A stretch of 64,000 nucleotides of DNA from NCBI GenBank assembly GCA_963837265.1, contig CAWIMQ010000006.1:496001-560000 (forward strand), in the 5' to 3' direction. Below the pieces are notes generated by a model. The model made no database searches, had not been told where the DNA came from, and saw nothing but the letters and a program-made list of their open reading frames with translations. This document shows, one piece after another, positions 1 to 8,346 of this stretch (the first letter of the stretch is position 1; each line of letters starts with the position of its first letter). The translations under genes and the position numbers were made by a program. The DNA is from DATBLE01 sp963837265. GTDB lineage: Bacteria; Actinomycetota; Thermoleophilia; Gaiellales; Gaiellaceae.

Positions 1-1
1 C

Positions 2-235
2 GAGAACTACTACGCGCACGACGACTGGGACCGGCGCACCGAGAACATCTGCCCGGAGGACCAGGACATCGGCAACGGACACTCCCACTGCATGGCGATG
101 CTGCTCGGCACTGCGGGGGAGTCTGTTCCGATCCGGAACGGCGAGCTCCAGCTCGGCACCTACCAGCGGGTGCTCTTCATCGAGCTCGACCGGGAACGCG
201 ACCGGCGCTGGCTCGTCCAGGTCGTCGGGCACTGA
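2..235 (+). CDS. YjbQ/UPF0047 family protein, C-terminal part
   Basis: The window opens inside this gene; 77 codons remain before TGA. The visible protein has the C-terminal signature of the UPF0047 (YjbQ) family: a GNGHSHCMAMLLG segment followed by PIRNGELQLGTYQRVLFIELD, matching the conserved HxxxxLLG and LGTWQ-type blocks. Members are small trimeric proteins; some have weak thiamine-phosphate synthase activity and their cellular role is not settled. The usual length is about 130-140 residues, so roughly the first 60 are outside the window. It converges on the phosphoesterase gene with 2 bases between the stop codons. Confidence 0.8.
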   Translation, partial: ENYYAHDDWDRRTENICPEDQDIGNGHSHCMAMLLGTAGESVPIRNGELQLGTYQRVLFIELDRERDRRWLVQVVGH

Positions 236-237
236 CG

Positions 238-1011
238 CTACTCCGCCCGCGCCTCCGCCGGGTGCTCGGCGCGGGGCCGCCGCCCGGCGCCGAGCTCGAA
301 GACGCAGAAGTCCTTCCCGGTGACGTGGGTGGCGACGTTGTACACGGGCACGCGGCCGACGAAGCCCTCGAACGTGCCCGCGTGGGCGTGGCCGTGGAGG
401 ACGAGGTCGGGCGCGTGCTTCGCGATCGGGCCGGCGAGACGGTCGCTCCCGAGGAAGGCCCAGATTCCGCGCGGCTCGCCCTCGAGGGTCGTCGTCGTCG
501 GCGCGTAGTGCAGCAGCACGATCCTCAGGTCGCAGTCCTCCACCGCCGCGAGCTCGCGGTCGAGCGCGGTCACGTCCTCCGTGGTCTCGGCGTACACCTG
601 CCGCAGGAGCGGCTCCCCGAAGTCGGGCAGCACGTAGTCGGGAAAGCCGCCGACGAAACCCTTGAGGCCGACCACGCCGATCCGGAGGCCGCCGAGGTCG
701 AGCAGGATCGAGCCGCGCTCCAGCACGCGGATCCCGGCGTCGGTGAGGACGGCGACGACCTCGTGCGTGCGGTTCAGGTGCCAGTCGTGATTGCCGAGCA
801 CCGCGCAGACCGGGATGCCGAGCCCGCTGCACGCCTCCGCGAGCACCGCCGCCTCGGCCGGGTCGCCGCAGGTGGTCAGGTCGCCCGCGAGCAGGACGAG
901 CTGGATCGCCGGGTCGAGCGCCGCGAAAGCCGCCCCCAGCGAGTCGCGGACGCGCTCCGAGGCGTGCAGGTCGCCCGCGGCGGCGATCCGGATGGGCGCT
1001 CCCTCCTGCAC
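238..1011 (-). CDS. calcineurin-like metallophosphoesterase
   Basis: This 257-residue protein carries the metallophosphoesterase metal-binding motifs in order: GDLH near residue 13, GDLTTCG near 43, GNHDWH near 73 and GHAHAG near 208. These bind a dinuclear metal centre that hydrolyses phosphomonoesters or phosphodiesters; the substrate cannot be read from sequence. There is no signal peptide, so it should be cytoplasmic. The nucleotidyltransferase gene diverges from it. The ATG start puts the first motif at the expected distance from the N-terminus. It could be a cyclic-nucleotide phosphodiesterase or an exonuclease-like enzyme; no accessory domain decides this. Confidence 0.85.
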   Translation of the reverse strand: MQEGAPIRIAAAGDLHASERVRDSLGAAFAALDPAIQLVLLAGDLTTCGDPAEAAVLAEACSGLGIPVCAVLGNHDWHLNRTHEVVAVLTDAGIRVLERGSILLDLGGLRIGVVGLKGFVGGFPDYVLPDFGEPLLRQVYAETTEDVTALDRELAAVEDCDLRIVLLHYAPTTTTLEGEPRGIWAFLGSDRLAGPIAKHAPDLVLHGHAHAGTFEGFVGRVPVYNVATHVTGKDFCVFELGAGRRPRAEHPAEARAE

Positions 1012-1072
1012 GACGGCATCGTGCCCGCCCGCGCCCGGTTACATGCGAATCGGCCGCGGGTATCGCATCGCC

Positions 1073-1627
1073 GTGGCCTCGACGGACAACGGCGGCATGC
1101 TCGCCACGCTGAAGCGGGCGGCGGCCGTGCTTCGCGACGCCGGCGTCCCCTTCCTGGTCGCCGGCGGCGTCGCCTCGTGGGCCCGCGGCGGCCCCCCGAC
1201 CGAGCACGATCTCGACCTGGTGGTCAAGCCCGAGGACGCCGAGCGGGCCCTCGACCTGCTGGTCGGCATCGGGATGCGCCCGGAGCATCCGCCCGAGCCG
1301 TGGCTGCTGAAGGCCCATGACGCGGACGTGATGATCGACCTGATCTTCGCGCCTGCCGGTCTCGAGGTGACCGACGAGGTGATCGCGCGCGGCGAGGAGC
1401 GGGAGGTCGACGCGATGACGATGCGCGTGATGCGGCCGGAGGACCTGCTCGTCACGAAGCTGATGGCCATGACCGAGCACACGATCAACTACCGCAGCTG
1501 TCTGGAGATCGCCCGCGCGCTGCGCGAGCAGATCGACTGGCACGATGTCAGGAACCGCACGGCGAGCTCGCCGTTCGGCCGGGCCTTCTTCGTGATCGCT
1601 GAGGGCCTCGGCGTGGTGCCGAGCTAG
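1073..1627 (+). CDS. nucleotidyltransferase-fold protein
   Basis: This protein of about 184 residues has the Pol-beta-like nucleotidyltransferase signature: GGVASWARGG followed by an EHDLDLVV block, in which D-x-D supplies metal ligands. The fold occurs in AbiEii-type toxins, in MNT antitoxins and in antibiotic nucleotidyltransferases. No adjacent HTH or HEPN partner is visible, so a toxin-antitoxin role is not supported here. I chose the GTG at 1073 because a TATCGC hexamer (1061-1066) lies six bases upstream, the leaderless spacing seen for many genes in this window. An in-frame ATG at 1097 is the alternative. The frame stays open further upstream, but that stretch overlaps the divergent phosphoesterase gene. 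Confidence 0.7.
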   Translation: MASTDNGGMLATLKRAAAVLRDAGVPFLVAGGVASWARGGPPTEHDLDLVVKPEDAERALDLLVGIGMRPEHPPEPWLLKAHDADVMIDLIFAPAGLEVTDEVIARGEEREVDAMTMRVMRPEDLLVTKLMAMTEHTINYRSCLEIARALREQIDWHDVRNRTASSPFGRAFFVIAEGLGVVPS

Positions 1628-1628
1628 C

Positions 1629-1649
1629 AGCCGGCCGGGCGCGCCGGCT
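1629..1649. terminator. bidirectional hairpin between convergent genes
   Basis: AGCCGGC (1629-1635) and GCCGGCT (1643-1649) form a perfect 7-bp stem with a 7-base loop, exactly between the stop codons of the nucleotidyltransferase and the sigma factor. There is no strong T-tract, as is usual for high-GC actinobacteria. Confidence 0.5.
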
Positions 1650-2685
1650 ACGCGGCTTCCCGGAGCCCCGCGACCTCGCGCAGCATCGAGAGCGTCTCGA
1701 GCGCGTTCGCCTCGATCTGCCGGACCCGCTCCCGCGTCACGCCCAGCTCCTTGCCGATCGCCTCGAGCGACATCGGCTCCTGGCCGCCGTCGAGCCCGTA
1801 GCGGAGCTGGAGGACCGTGCGCTCGCGCTCGGGCAGCTCGCCCAGTGCCCTTCGCAGCGTCTCCTGGCGCAGGCTGACCTCGACCTCTTCCTCGGTGTGC
1901 CCGTGCTCCGAGGCGAACAGGTCGCCGTACGAGCCCGACTCGTCCTCGCCGATCGGCTTGTCGAGGCTCGTCACCGCGCGCGCCGCGGCCTTCACCTCGT
2001 GCACCTGCTTCAGCGGCAGCTTCGCCGCCTTCGCCAGCTCCTGGTCGGTCGGCTGCCGGCCGAGCTTGACCACCAGCTCGCGCTCGGCGCGGGCGATCTT
2101 CTGCTCGCGCTCGACGATGTGCACCGGGATGCGAATCGTCCGCGACTTGTTCGCGACCCCGCGCTGCACGGCCTGGCGAATCCACCACGTCGCGTAGGTG
2201 GAGAACTTGAACCCCTTCCGGTAGTCGAACTTCTCCACCGCCCGGATCAGCCCGATGATCCCCTCCTGGATCAGGTCGAGCAGCGACAACCCGTGCCCCT
2301 GGTAGCGCTTCGCGATCGAGACGACCAGGCGCAGGTTCGAGTTGATCATCAGGTCCTTCGCCTTCTTGTCGCCGCGCTCGATCCGCTTGGCCAGCTCGAC
2401 CTCCTCGTCGGCCGTGAGCAGCTTGTAGCGGCCGGCCTCGTTGAGGAAGAGCTGGAGCGCGTCGGTGGTCGCATGCGCGAGGTCGCCGTTGACGAAGGTC
2501 GCGTTCTCCTCGCGGACGTGGCCGCAGTCGTCGCTGAGCTCGATTCCGCGCTCGGAGAGGTCCTCGTAGACGCGCGAGAGCTCCTCGTCGTCGAGGTCGA
2601 GCTCCTGGAGCAGCTCGCTGAACTGAGACAGGTTGACGCAACCCTGCTCCTCGGCTCGGTCGATGAGCGCTGTCAGCCGGTCCAT
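1648..2685 (-). CDS. sigA: RNA polymerase primary sigma factor (SigA/RpoD family)
   Basis: This 345-residue sigma-70 family protein directs core RNA polymerase to promoters. It has an N-terminal region 1.1-like segment (1-70), region 1.2 (DALQLFLNEAGRYKLLTADE), the conserved region 2 (NLRLVVSIAKRYQGHGLSLL, then a FDYRKGFKFSTYATWWIRQA block used in -10 recognition and melting), region 3, and a region 4 helix-turn-helix (LEAIGKELGVTRERVRQIEA, about 305-330). Region 1.1 plus a complete region 2-4 set points to a group 1 (housekeeping) or close group 2 factor. The ATG start has a GGGAG Shine-Dalgarno sequence. The TAnnnT -10 boxes across this window fit recognition by such a factor. Confidence 0.92.
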   Translation of the reverse strand: MDRLTALIDRAEEQGCVNLSQFSELLQELDLDDEELSRVYEDLSERGIELSDDCGHVREENATFVNGDLAHATTDALQLFLNEAGRYKLLTADEEVELAKRIERGDKKAKDLMINSNLRLVVSIAKRYQGHGLSLLDLIQEGIIGLIRAVEKFDYRKGFKFSTYATWWIRQAVQRGVANKSRTIRIPVHIVEREQKIARAERELVVKLGRQPTDQELAKAAKLPLKQVHEVKAAARAVTSLDKPIGEDESGSYGDLFASEHGHTEEEVEVSLRQETLRRALGELPERERTVLQLRYGLDGGQEPMSLEAIGKELGVTRERVRQIEANALETLSMLREVAGLREAA

Positions 2686-2737
2686 GCGTTCTCCCAGGAG
2701 GGGACTGCCCGTTCCTCTCCGAGCCTAACCGCCATTG

Positions 2738-3292
2738 CTACAGGAGTCCACACCATCTTGCGGTATTCGGCCAGGGCCAGAAGCCACGCGTCCGGTAGGC
2801 GCGCTCGGCGACCCACATCTGCTCGAGCGGCATCCAGTGGTCGGCCGTGCCTTTCGCCCGCAGGAGCCTGCGCGCGTACCTCCGCTGGAACTCGATGTCC
2901 ATCTGCAGACCGCCGTAGTAGGGCGCCCGCGGATCGGTCCACGAGCCCTCGTACCGGTGGATGCAGAGCCACTGCGCCTTGTGCGGCGGGTGCTGCGCCC
3001 GGCGCCTGGCCGCACGGGCGCGCCTCCGCCAGAGGTCGAGCACCCAGCGCCGGTAGTCGAGGGTGGCCGCGCGACGGGCGGAGTCGCGGAACGGCGTGCG
3101 CCGGCTGTGCATCATCCGCTCCCATCGCCACGTCTCGTCGCGTCGCCTTTCGATTCCGGTGAGCAGCCGCGACATGAGGACGGCATCCGGCCTCGCGGCG
3201 TGCTTCGCGGTGCGCTCCCGGGCGGCGGCCTGCGGAATCAGCCCCACCGCGAGGAGCGCGAGCACGGCGAGCAGGGACGTACGTGTCGACGT
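2738..3292 (-). CDS. secreted Rpf-like transglycosylase-domain protein, apparent ACG start
   Basis: This is a protein of about 184 residues. It has a hydrophobic N-terminal segment (SLLAVLALLAVGLIPQAAA) that looks like a signal peptide, then an Arg-rich helical middle. The C-terminal domain contains WLCIHRYEG, PYYGGLQMD and MWVAERAYRTRGFWPWPNTA, the pattern of resuscitation-promoting-factor/lysozyme-like domains in actinobacteria; the glutamate of HRYEG matches the catalytic Glu. Such proteins cleave peptidoglycan outside the membrane. The frame contains no ATG, GTG or TTG at the expected start. The best-placed initiator is ACG at 3292, six bases after a GGAAGGAG Shine-Dalgarno. Either initiation is non-canonical or one base is wrong in the assembly. 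Confidence 0.7.
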   Translation of the reverse strand, partial: TSTRTSLLAVLALLAVGLIPQAAARERTAKHAARPDAVLMSRLLTGIERRRDETWRWERMMHSRRTPFRDSARRAATLDYRRWVLDLWRRRARAARRRAQHPPHKAQWLCIHRYEGSWTDPRAPYYGGLQMDIEFQRRYARRLLRAKGTADHWMPLEQMWVAERAYRTRGFWPWPNTARWCGLL

Positions 3293-3438
3293 GGGATTCT
3301 CCTTCCTCGTACTGGCGACGACCGGAGCGGTCAGCCACGGGGGGCGCGTGCCGCACAGGGCACGCCGCGGCCGCTCAGCCGTCTGGCTTTGCGTAGGGCG
3401 TTTGCAACAGTAGCAACTGCGCGGACGATCCCGCAGGC

Positions 3439-3990
3439 CTAGCACTCGAGGTAGTTCTCGACCGCGATCTTCCAGTTCGCCGCGAGCGTGGAGTCGACGC
3501 GCTCGCGGAAGACGAGCCCCTCGGGGTCGAACGGCAGCCGGAGCGCGGCGAGGGGCGCCGGGAGCGGCGCGTCCGGTTCGGCACAGACGAGCAGGAACGG
3601 CCCCCACCGCTCGAGACGCAGAGGGGCCAGCTCCAGCCCGACCGGGTCGAACCCCGGCTCACGGTCGGCGCGCGGCGCGGTCCGCAGCCGTCCGTCGAGG
3701 CCGTAGGTCCAGGCGTGGTACGGGCACTGGATCGTCTCGCGCCGCCCTTCGCCGGCGGCGAGCTCGGCTCCACGGTGGCGGCAGACGTTCACGAACGCGC
3801 GCAGGTCGTCGCCGCTGCCACGGGTGACGACGACGGGCAGGCCGCCGGTGGTACACGCGAAGTACGAGCCCGGCTCGGGCAGGCGGTCGGCGTGACAGGC
3901 GTAGTGCCACGCGGGGCGGAAGATGCGCTCGCGCTCGATTGCGAGCAGGGCCGGGTCGGAGTACCACGACCAGGGATACGTCTCAGTCAC
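3439..3990 (-). pseudogene. truncated Rieske non-heme iron oxygenase large subunit
   Basis: The 183 codons encode the N-terminal half of a ring-hydroxylating oxygenase alpha subunit. The Rieske [2Fe-2S] ligands are complete: CRHRG near residue 80 and CPYHAW near 100, with Cys-x-His and Cys-x2-His spacing. The protein reaches NWKIAVENYLEC and then stops at TAG. In full-length family members (about 350-450 residues) this point is followed by the catalytic domain with its 2-His-1-Asp mononuclear iron site. None of the three frames downstream resumes that domain before the Rpf-like gene. The product could at most be an electron-carrying Rieske protein. The start is GTG at 3990; the PslG-like gene diverges 43 bases away. 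Confidence 0.75.
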
Positions 3991-4033
3991 GCCGGCCCTC
4001 AGGAACTCCGCCCCCTGCGCCGATGGAAAGGGC

Positions 4034-5308
4034 GTGCGACGCACCGGTCGGACTCTGGCAACCTGGGCGGCGCTCGCCTGCGTGCTGGCCGCTCCGGCGC
4101 ATGCCGCGCCGGGCCTGCTGGTCGGCGTCGCCGACGACACGCTGAAGTGGTCGGACTCGTCCACCGCCCAGCGCGCGCTCGGGTACGCCCACGATCTCGG
4201 GATCCGCGCCGTTCGCGTCACAGTCCCGTGGCAGCCGGGCGAGACGCGCCTGAGCGTCGCCGACCGCCAGCCGGTCGACCGGATGATCCTCTCCACCTGG
4301 GGCGGCGGCCTCCGGGTCGTGCTCGCCGTGTACGGCCGCGCCGAGGCGGCCCCTCAGACCGAGGCCTCGCGCGGCGACTACTGCGCCTTCGTCTCCAGCC
4401 TGCTCCGCCGCTATCCGGGCGTCGGCGACGTGGTGATCTGGAACGAGCCGAACTCGAGCCGCTTCTGGCGTCCGCAGTACGCCGGCGACGGCACGAGTCT
4501 CGCGCCGGCCTCGTACGAGGCGCTGCTCGCGCGCTGCTGGGACGTCCTGCACGCCGCGCGGCCGAGCGTGAACGTGATCGCCGCCTCCGCTCCGCGCGGC
4601 AACGACAGCCCTTTCGCCTCCGGCAACGTCTCGCACTCTCCCGTCAACTTCTACCGCAAGCTCGGCGAGGCCTACCGGCTGAGCGGCCGCCGCGGGCCGA
4701 TCCTCGACACGGTCGGGCACAACCCGTACCCGGTCTCGAACGCCGACCGGCCCTGGTGGCGGCATCCGGGGTCGACGGCGATCACCGAAGGCGACTACGA
4801 CAGGTTGATGGGGGTTCTCCAGGCGGCCTTCGGCGGCACCGGGCAGCCACTCCCGGGCCAGGGCCGGGTCAGCATCTGGTACATGGAGCAGGGCTTCCAG
4901 ACGACGGTCGACCCGGCGAAGGCCGCGCTCTACCGCGGCACGGAGACCGACCCGCGGGCGCTCCCACCGGTGTTCACCCGCGCGGCGGCGATCTCGGACG
5001 GCGGCTCCGCTCCCGACCAGGCGACGCAGCTCTCGGACGCGCTCCAGCTCGCGTACTGCCAGCCTGGCGTCAGGGCCTTCTTCAACTTCGAGCTCGCCGA
5101 CGAGCCGAGCCTGGGCGGCTGGCAGTCCGGCCTGCTGTGGGCGGACCTCACCCCGAAGCCCTCGTACCAGCCGTTCCGGGCGGCGGTGCGGAGGGTTGCC
5201 GCGAGCAGCGTCGACTGCACCCGGTACGCGAGGCTGACCGGCGCGGAGATCGGCTTCTCCCCCGGCCCGCAGAAGAAGAAGAGCCCGCCGGTCGTCGCCG
5301 TCGAGTAG
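4034..5308 (+). CDS. secreted PslG-like glycoside hydrolase (clan GH-A)
   Basis: This 424-residue protein has a signal peptide (RTLATWAALACVLAAPAHA) and a TIM-barrel glycosidase domain. VIWNEPNSSRFWRP holds the catalytic acid/base glutamate typical of clan GH-A (GH5/GH39). WYMEQGFQT, about 140 residues later, is a plausible nucleophile strand. Relatives such as PslG cut exopolysaccharide. The GTG start at 4034 follows GGAAAGG, four bases upstream, and places the signal peptide at the N-terminus; the longer open frame upstream overlaps the Rieske gene. The tail (QKKKSPPVVAVE) is basic and disordered. The cupin gene begins 10 bases after the stop codon. Substrate is unknown. Confidence 0.78.
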   Translation: MRRTGRTLATWAALACVLAAPAHAAPGLLVGVADDTLKWSDSSTAQRALGYAHDLGIRAVRVTVPWQPGETRLSVADRQPVDRMILSTWGGGLRVVLAVYGRAEAAPQTEASRGDYCAFVSSLLRRYPGVGDVVIWNEPNSSRFWRPQYAGDGTSLAPASYEALLARCWDVLHAARPSVNVIAASAPRGNDSPFASGNVSHSPVNFYRKLGEAYRLSGRRGPILDTVGHNPYPVSNADRPWWRHPGSTAITEGDYDRLMGVLQAAFGGTGQPLPGQGRVSIWYMEQGFQTTVDPAKAALYRGTETDPRALPPVFTRAAAISDGGSAPDQATQLSDALQLAYCQPGVRAFFNFELADEPSLGGWQSGLLWADLTPKPSYQPFRAAVRRVAASSVDCTRYARLTGAEIGFSPGPQKKKSPPVVAVE

Positions 5309-5311
5309 CGT
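5306..5311 (+). promoter_or_regulatory. -10 element TAGCGT, leaderless cupin promoter
   Basis: TAGCGT ends seven bases before the GTG start at 5319, so transcription would begin at or next to the start codon. Confidence 0.5.
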
Positions 5312-5318
5312 TCGGCGC

Positions 5319-5675
5319 GTGATCGTGCGGCCGATCGAGGGCGCCGAGCCCTTCACGACCGCGGACGGGAGCACCATCCGCGAGCTGATCGGCGTCGTGA
5401 CCGCTCCGGTGCGCAACCAGAGCCTGGCCGAGGCGACGCTGGACCCCGGCCAGGCCACGCGGCGCCACCGTCACGCCGAGGCCGAGGAGATCTACTACCT
5501 CGTCGAGGGCGACGGGGAGATGGAATTGGACGGCGAGCGGCGCACCGTGCGGCGCGGGGACGCGGTTCTGATCCCCCCGGGCGCGTGGCACCAGATCCGG
5601 GCCGGCGCCGACGGGGCTCGCTTCCTCTGCTGCTGCGCCCCCGCCTACCGGCACGAGGACACCTTCTTCGACTGA
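5319..5675 (+). CDS. single-domain cupin protein
   Basis: This 118-residue cupin has motif 1 as RHRHAEAEEIYYLVEGDGEM (two His and a Glu as metal ligands) and motif 2 as IPPGAWHQIRA (third His). Small cupins of this type bind a divalent metal and act as isomerases, dioxygenases or sugar-binding proteins; the reaction cannot be named. A short FLCCCAP stretch with three consecutive cysteines follows motif 2. There is no signal peptide. It is probably transcribed from its own leaderless promoter (TAGCGT at 5306), although it follows the PslG-like gene closely. Confidence 0.8.
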   Translation: MIVRPIEGAEPFTTADGSTIRELIGVVTAPVRNQSLAEATLDPGQATRRHRHAEAEEIYYLVEGDGEMELDGERRTVRRGDAVLIPPGAWHQIRAGADGARFLCCCAPAYRHEDTFFD

Positions 5676-5803
5676 CCCGCTCGTCGGCTCCCGTGGACGA
5701 ACCGTCACGCATTCGTCACACCTGGAGTGCCAGGCACTGCCTGTGGAGAAGTGGCGCGTAGGCGCGGGCGCGGCCTGAGCCGGCCGCTAGGGTTCGCAGG
5801 ACG

Positions 5804-6580
5804 ATGCCACGGGTGACGATCGGCCTCCAGGTGATCCCCCAGCACGGCGACTACGACGCGATGAAGCGCACGTGGGTCGAGGCGGACGACCTCGGCGCCG
5901 ACCGGATCTACAACTGGGACCACTTCTACCCGCTCAGCGGCGACCCGGACGGAAAGCACTTCGAGTCGCTGACGATCCAGGCCGCCATGGCCGCGCTGAC
6001 GAAGCGAGCCGAGATCTCGTCGCTCGTGATCTGCAACTCGTACCGCAACCCGAACCTGCTCGCCGACATGGCCCGCACGATCGATCACATCTCCGGCGGC
6101 CGGTTCATGCTCGGGATCGGCTCGGGCTGGTTCGAGCGGGACTACGACGAGTACGGCTACGAGTTCGGGACGGTCGGTAGCCGCCTCCGCGACCTCGCGC
6201 GCGACCTGCCGATCATCAAGGCGCGGTGGAACAGACTCAACCCTCCCCCGCTCCGGCGGATCCCGATCCTGATCGGCGGCGGCGGACTGAAGGTGACGCT
6301 CCGGATCGTCGCCGAGCACGCCGACCTCTGGCACTCCTTCGGCGACCCGGAGACGATGAAGCGGAAGTCGGACGCGCTCGACGACTGGTGCGCGCGCGTC
6401 GGACGTGATCCGCACGAGATCCAGCGCTCGACGACGATCACCCGGCTCACCGGCGACCGCCAGGACCCCGAGCGCTTCCTCGAGCTCGGCTTCACCGACT
6501 TCGTCGTCAGCGTCCAGGGCCCGGAGTGGGATCTCGCTCCACTCAGGGAAGCGCTCGCGTGGCGCGACAGCGTCGCATGA
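5804..6580 (+). CDS. LLM-class F420-dependent oxidoreductase
   Basis: This 258-residue protein belongs to the luciferase-like monooxygenase superfamily, whose actinobacterial members mostly use coenzyme F420. Recognisable blocks are YNWDHFYPLSGD, the cofactor-region motif RFMLGIGSGWFERDYDEYG near residues 102-120, and PILIGGGGLKVTLRIVAEHAD, the phosphate-binding strand-loop. It lacks part of the C-terminal insert of longer members (about 290-320 residues). A TAGGGT hexamer (5788-5793) ten bases upstream of the ATG makes a very short leader likely. Its neighbours are a cupin and a DUF4091 protein, which do not fix the substrate. Confidence 0.85.
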   Translation: MPRVTIGLQVIPQHGDYDAMKRTWVEADDLGADRIYNWDHFYPLSGDPDGKHFESLTIQAAMAALTKRAEISSLVICNSYRNPNLLADMARTIDHISGGRFMLGIGSGWFERDYDEYGYEFGTVGSRLRDLARDLPIIKARWNRLNPPPLRRIPILIGGGGLKVTLRIVAEHADLWHSFGDPETMKRKSDALDDWCARVGRDPHEIQRSTTITRLTGDRQDPERFLELGFTDFVVSVQGPEWDLAPLREALAWRDSVA

Positions 6581-6644
6581 CCTGTTCCCGGTCACCCGGT
6601 CGAGGGTTGTGGCAGGGGCTCCGGAAGGACGATCACGGTCGAGC

Positions 6645-8303
6645 ATGGTCCGCGGTGTCCTGACCGTCCTCGCGGCGCTCGCGCTCGCGCCCGCCGCGGC
6701 CGCCGGCGTCGTCACCTATCCCTCGTCGCAGACGATCCCGCCGTCCGGCCGGCTGCCTCAGGGCGGCGGGCCGGCCGTCACGCTGGGCGCGGCGATCGGC
6801 GAGCGCGAAGGCGCCTGGATCGTGGCCACCGGCGCGAGCAGCGTCTCGGCGTCGATCGAGGGCAGCGGTCTCGGCTCGCTCAAGGCGGCCGTCTTCTTCG
6901 GCCACTTCGTCTCGTTCGGAGGCCGGGAGGTGCCCGACGCCCTGCTGGCCTGGGACGGATCGAGCCGGGCGGCCGAGAGGCCCAACCAGCCGATGTACCT
7001 CCAGGTCGTCGTCCCGCCGGACGCGAAGCCCGGCGGCTACCACGCGAAGGTGACGGTCCGAGCCGACGGGACCGAGACGGTTGTTGCCGTCTCCGTCACC
7101 GTCTTCGACGTCAAGCTGCCCGATCCGAGCCTGGTGCAGGGCAACCTGCTCACCTCGTTTCACGTCTCGCCCGAGTCGTACGTGGCCAAGGTGGATCAGC
7201 TCTACCACCTGGGCTCGAACGCGGCCCGCTCGGCCGCGAACGACGCGTTGTTCTCGTTTCTCGCCGCGTACCGGATCTCGCCGGCCGGATGGGGCTTCGG
7301 CGAGCCGAGGACCGCCGCCGGATATGCCTCGTCGCCCAAATGGTGGCTGGACGCGGGCGGGAACATCGTCAAGGAGGAACCCGGCGCGTTCGCGACCCTG
7401 CGGATCCCGATCTCCAACCAGCGCGCGAGCGCCGCGAACCGGGTCGCCGGCATCTCCCCGTTCGCCCCCGACACGTGGTGCGACTATCTCGGCTCGGTTC
7501 GCGCGTTCTGGGACGCGCACGGCTGGCTGGCCGGGCGGCTGCCGTACCTGTACACGTTCGACGAGCCGGGAACACAGACGACGCGCCTTGTCGCGCAGCA
7601 GGCCGCGGCCGGCCATCGCTGCTGGTCAGGGGCGAACACGCTCGTCACCGGCAACCCGACCCTGAACAACCGGGTGCTCTGGGACAACCGGGGCGGCGAC
7701 GACGTCGACATCTGGGCGGTCCTCTCGCGGCGCTATTACGGCCAGTTCAACCACCCCCGCGACAAGCTCGACCTGATCCAGGCGGCCCGGCACTCCGGAA
7801 AGTCGATCTGGTCCTACACCTACAGCGCCGTCGCGGGAACGCCGGGCTACAGCGCGGCCGAGCCCCTCTCCGATCCGCGAGTGTTCCTGCTCTGGAACGC
7901 GCTCGAGGGGATCGGCGGAACGCTCTATGCCCAGGGGCTGATGTCGTACGAGAAGGGCGACCCGTTCGGGAGCGTGGCGGCAAACGGAGAGTTCGTTCTG
8001 ATCTATCCCGGGCCGCACGGCCCGATCGCCAGCGCGCGCCTGGAGCAGATCCGCGACGGGATCGAGGACTGGGACGTCCTCGACATCGTCCGCCGCCGGC
8101 ATGGTCCCTCGGCCGTGCGCACAGTGCTCGCGGGCGCCGGGCTGTTCAGCGCGACGCCGCAGGGGGTGAAGCTCGCGTGCACGCGCGGGTGTGAGCTTCA
8201 CGGCGGGACGAAGTTCTCCTGGCCGCAGTGGTCGCACGACGCCGGGACGGCAGCGAAGATCGAAACGGCCCACCTGCGGGCGCTGAAGCTGGCCGCGTCG
8301 TAA
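6645..8303 (+). CDS. secreted DUF4091/GH123-like protein
   Basis: This 552-residue protein begins with a signal peptide (VLTVLAALALAPAAAAG). An N-terminal beta-rich domain (to about residue 180) is followed by a barrel-like domain. The C-terminal part has the DUF4091 (glycoside hydrolase 123-like) hallmark: LRQIRDGIEDWDVLDIV-type sequence after an ALEGIGGTLYAQGL block. It should act outside the cell on glycans; its substrate is not known. The ATG at 6645 was chosen because it begins the signal peptide; the frame is open upstream but lies inside the F420 enzyme gene. With the PslG-like protein it makes two secreted glycosidase-like proteins within 5 kb. Confidence 0.75.
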   Translation: MVRGVLTVLAALALAPAAAAGVVTYPSSQTIPPSGRLPQGGGPAVTLGAAIGEREGAWIVATGASSVSASIEGSGLGSLKAAVFFGHFVSFGGREVPDALLAWDGSSRAAERPNQPMYLQVVVPPDAKPGGYHAKVTVRADGTETVVAVSVTVFDVKLPDPSLVQGNLLTSFHVSPESYVAKVDQLYHLGSNAARSAANDALFSFLAAYRISPAGWGFGEPRTAAGYASSPKWWLDAGGNIVKEEPGAFATLRIPISNQRASAANRVAGISPFAPDTWCDYLGSVRAFWDAHGWLAGRLPYLYTFDEPGTQTTRLVAQQAAAGHRCWSGANTLVTGNPTLNNRVLWDNRGGDDVDIWAVLSRRYYGQFNHPRDKLDLIQAARHSGKSIWSYTYSAVAGTPGYSAAEPLSDPRVFLLWNALEGIGGTLYAQGLMSYEKGDPFGSVAANGEFVLIYPGPHGPIASARLEQIRDGIEDWDVLDIVRRRHGPSAVRTVLAGAGLFSATPQGVKLACTRGCELHGGTKFSWPQWSHDAGTAAKIETAHLRALKLAAS

Positions 8304-8334
8304 CGGCCGCGACCCGCCGGCACCCGGCATTCTC

Positions 8335-8340
8335 TACGCT
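8335..8340 (+). promoter_or_regulatory. -10 element TACGCT, leaderless GFA-protein promoter
   Basis: TACGCT is followed by six bases (TCACCC) and then the GTG start at 8347. There is no room for a Shine-Dalgarno sequence. Confidence 0.55.
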
Positions 8341-8346
8341 TCACCC

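Noticed and set aside
3439..3441. Read-through of the Rieske TAG
   Set aside because: The sequence beyond it does not encode the oxygenase catalytic domain in any frame, so recoding would not restore a protein.
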